From the NCBI GenBank assembly GCA_900540885.1, contig UQHJ01000100.1:1-6739 (forward strand): DNA of 6,739 nucleotides. Reading direction: 5' to 3'. This DNA is from an uncultured Prevotella sp. (lineage in GTDB: Bacteria; Bacteroidota; Bacteroidia; Bacteroidales; Bacteroidaceae). A program made the position numbers and the translations under genes. Each line of letters begins with the position of its first letter. The stretch's first letter is position 1. Under the pieces are notes generated by a model that ran no database searches, had not been told where the DNA came from, and saw only the letters and a program-made list of their open reading frames with translations. Below, piece after piece: positions 5,655 through 6,739 of the stretch.

Positions 5655-6383
5655 TTACTCCTCTTCATCATGTTCCGTATTATTATATTTGTCTTTCTTT
5701 TTCTTTTTAGGTGTGTTGTATCCTTCTACCACGATGACAAATTCACCTCGAGGCTCGTTGTCGTTGAAGTGGGCTAACACTTCGCTCAGTGTGCCACGTA
5801 CGCTCTCTTCGTGAATTTTAGAGATTTCGCGGCAGGCAGAGCAATGTCTTTCAGCACCAAACACCTCAATAAACTGAGTCAACGTCTTTACTACTCGGTA
5901 GGGCGACTCGTAGAATATCATGGTGCGAGGCTCTTCGGCCAAGGCTGCCAATCGGGTAGCACGTCCTTTCTTCTGTGGTAAGAAGCCCTCGAACGTAAAT
6001 CGTTCGCAAGGTAACCCCGAAGCGACTAATGCTGGAACAAAAGCCGTAGCTCCAGGCAGACATTGCACTGTTACTCCACGTGCAACACAAGCTCTCACCA
6101 ACATAAATCCAGGGTCGGAGATGCCAGGTGTGCCAGCGTCTGATATGAGTGCCATTACCTCGCCAGCTGCCATACGTGCGGCAAAGGCATCAGCTGTTTG
6201 GTGTTCGTTAAACTTATGGTGTGACACCAATTGGTTCTTAATATCAAAGTGTTTAAGCAATATGCCAGAGGTACGTGTGTCCTCGGCTAAAATCACGTCC
6301 GCTTCCTTTAGTATGCGTAGGGCTCGGAGCGTTATGTCTTCAAGATTACCGACGGGGGTCGGCACCAAATAAAGAGTTCCCAT
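5655..6383 (-). CDS. rsmI: 16S rRNA (cytidine(1402)-2'-O)-methyltransferase RsmI
   Basis: RsmI uses S-adenosylmethionine to 2'-O-methylate C1402 of 16S rRNA in the decoding centre. With RsmH it makes m4Cm1402, which tunes P-site fidelity. The 242-residue sequence has the tetrapyrrole-methylase-like fold motifs in order: LYLVPTPVGNLEDITLRAL (4-22), AEDTRTSGILLKHF (33-46), SDAGTPGISDPG (81-92), and PGATAFVPALVASGLP (110-125) followed by FEGFLPQKKG (131-140). FYESPYRVVKTL (157-168) is also typical. E. coli RsmI has about 286 residues and a C-terminal extension. Here the fold ends near residue 222 and is followed only by a charged tail (KKKKKDKYNN, then acidic). The start at 6383 is the only reasonable one: it immediately precedes LYLVPTP and no nearby upstream start codon is in frame. 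Its promoter is so close that the message should be nearly leaderless. Confidence 0.96.
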   Translation of the reverse strand: MGTLYLVPTPVGNLEDITLRALRILKEADVILAEDTRTSGILLKHFDIKNQLVSHHKFNEHQTADAFAARMAAGEVMALISDAGTPGISDPGFMLVRACVARGVTVQCLPGATAFVPALVASGLPCERFTFEGFLPQKKGRATRLAALAEEPRTMIFYESPYRVVKTLTQFIEVFGAERHCSACREISKIHEESVRGTLSEVLAHFNDNEPRGEFVIVVEGYNTPKKKKKDKYNNTEHDEEE

Positions 6384-6387
6384 AGTG

Positions 6388-6418
6388 CAAATATATAGCT
6401 TATTTATTGTTGTGCAAA
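6388..6418 (-). promoter_or_regulatory. Promoter of rsmI, predicting a leaderless or near-leaderless mRNA
   Basis: On the minus strand TTTG (6418-6415) is followed after 19 nt by TATATTTG (6395-6388), a full match to the Bacteroidota -33/-7 consensus. Only 4 nt separate the -7 box from the A of the ATG, so transcription should start at or one base before the start codon. A second -7-like TACTTTTG at 6514-6507 lacks a good -33 box but could give a longer leader. Confidence 0.75.
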
Positions 6419-6702
6419 CATTTTTGGTTGGTTTTCAACCTTTCAAGCTTTTTTACGAACATTTTAGGTTTTTCTTTAGTATTTGTTTTTTGCTATAATA
6501 AGTTTACAAAAGTATTCTTTATTTCTACGTCTTTGGTTAAAATTGTGTATGTCTCGTAATTAGGTACACTTTTATTATGCAAAATCCGATTTTAAAGTAT
6601 TCCTTTGCAAATTCCTTATATATAAATTCTACAACAACCTTTTAAAACATTATGTTATGAACTATTGCTGTCCGGTAAAACTTCAAAGAACATAAAATTC
6701 CT

Positions 6703-6739
6703 CCCCGAAGTCCTGTAAAATAGGACTTCGGGGTTTATT
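6703..6739 (+). terminator. 12-bp hairpin with U-rich tail at the window edge
   Basis: CCCCGAAGTCCT (6703-6714) and AGGACTTCGGGG (6722-6733) pair perfectly around a 7-nt loop. TTTATT follows on the plus strand and runs off the window. On the minus strand the tail is AGGAATTTTATG, less typical. It is either the end of a short plus-strand transcript or the terminator of a minus-strand gene lying to the right. The structure is certain; the direction is not. Confidence 0.7.

Larger units (their letters stand above)
6384..6739. other. Intergenic region at the right edge
   Basis: This AT-rich stretch contains no convincing protein gene of normal size. It holds the rsmI promoter (6388-6418), a weak alternative minus-strand -7 box (6507-6514), a 12-codon plus-strand frame (6657-6695) and a strong hairpin at 6703-6733. 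Between about 6420 and 6600 I see only T-rich sequence without clear signals. Confidence 0.55.

Noticed and set aside
5920..6372. 150-codon plus-strand open frame antisense to rsmI
   Set aside because: It lies wholly inside rsmI, whose protein shows every family motif. The antisense product has no recognisable domain and no promoter of its own.

Overview
The window looks like a chromosomal segment of a Bacteroidota bacterium, most likely order Bacteroidales and near Prevotella/Alloprevotella. The reasons are Bacteroidota-type promoters (TTTG, 19-20 nt, TAnnTTTG) and no clear Shine-Dalgarno sites. There are also two lipoproteins of a Bacteroidales flavour and a short RsmI without the C-terminal domain found in E. 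coli. The genus-level guess is inference; no marker gene here settles it.

Layout, left to right. Positions 1-275 are non-coding. They begin with a GC-rich block of inverted and direct repeats (2-77) and end with the terminator of a minus-strand tRNA-Leu(UAG) at 276-357. Positions 358-737 hold only divergent promoters, one for the tRNA and one for a plus-strand HU gene (738-1007). HU is followed by two hairpins (1033-1083 and 1085-1128). These separate it from a convergent minus-strand run of five genes.

In transcription order (right to left) that run is rsmI (6383-5655), a coiled-coil lipoprotein (5540-4659), a glycine-zipper lipoprotein with a C-terminal beta-rich domain (4536-3829), a NorM-like MATE exporter (3799-2441) and an AI-2E-family membrane protein (2408-1182). 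The last three are 29 and 32 nt apart and probably form one operon. The two upstream gaps (114 and 122 nt) lack a convincing promoter, so read-through from rsmI is possible. The 122-nt gap contains a strong hairpin that could reduce it. The right end (6384-6739) carries the rsmI promoter and a hairpin terminator at the very edge.

Functionally this is mostly housekeeping and envelope material: a nucleoid protein, a tRNA, a 16S rRNA methyltransferase, two predicted lipoproteins and two polytopic transporters. I see no defence system, CRISPR array, insertion sequence or prophage. The points most worth a second look are the near-leaderless rsmI promoter, the glycine-zipper lipoprotein with an EF-hand-like loop, a 12-bp sequence repeated at two gene ends, the repeat block at the left edge, and a possible short transcript at the right edge.
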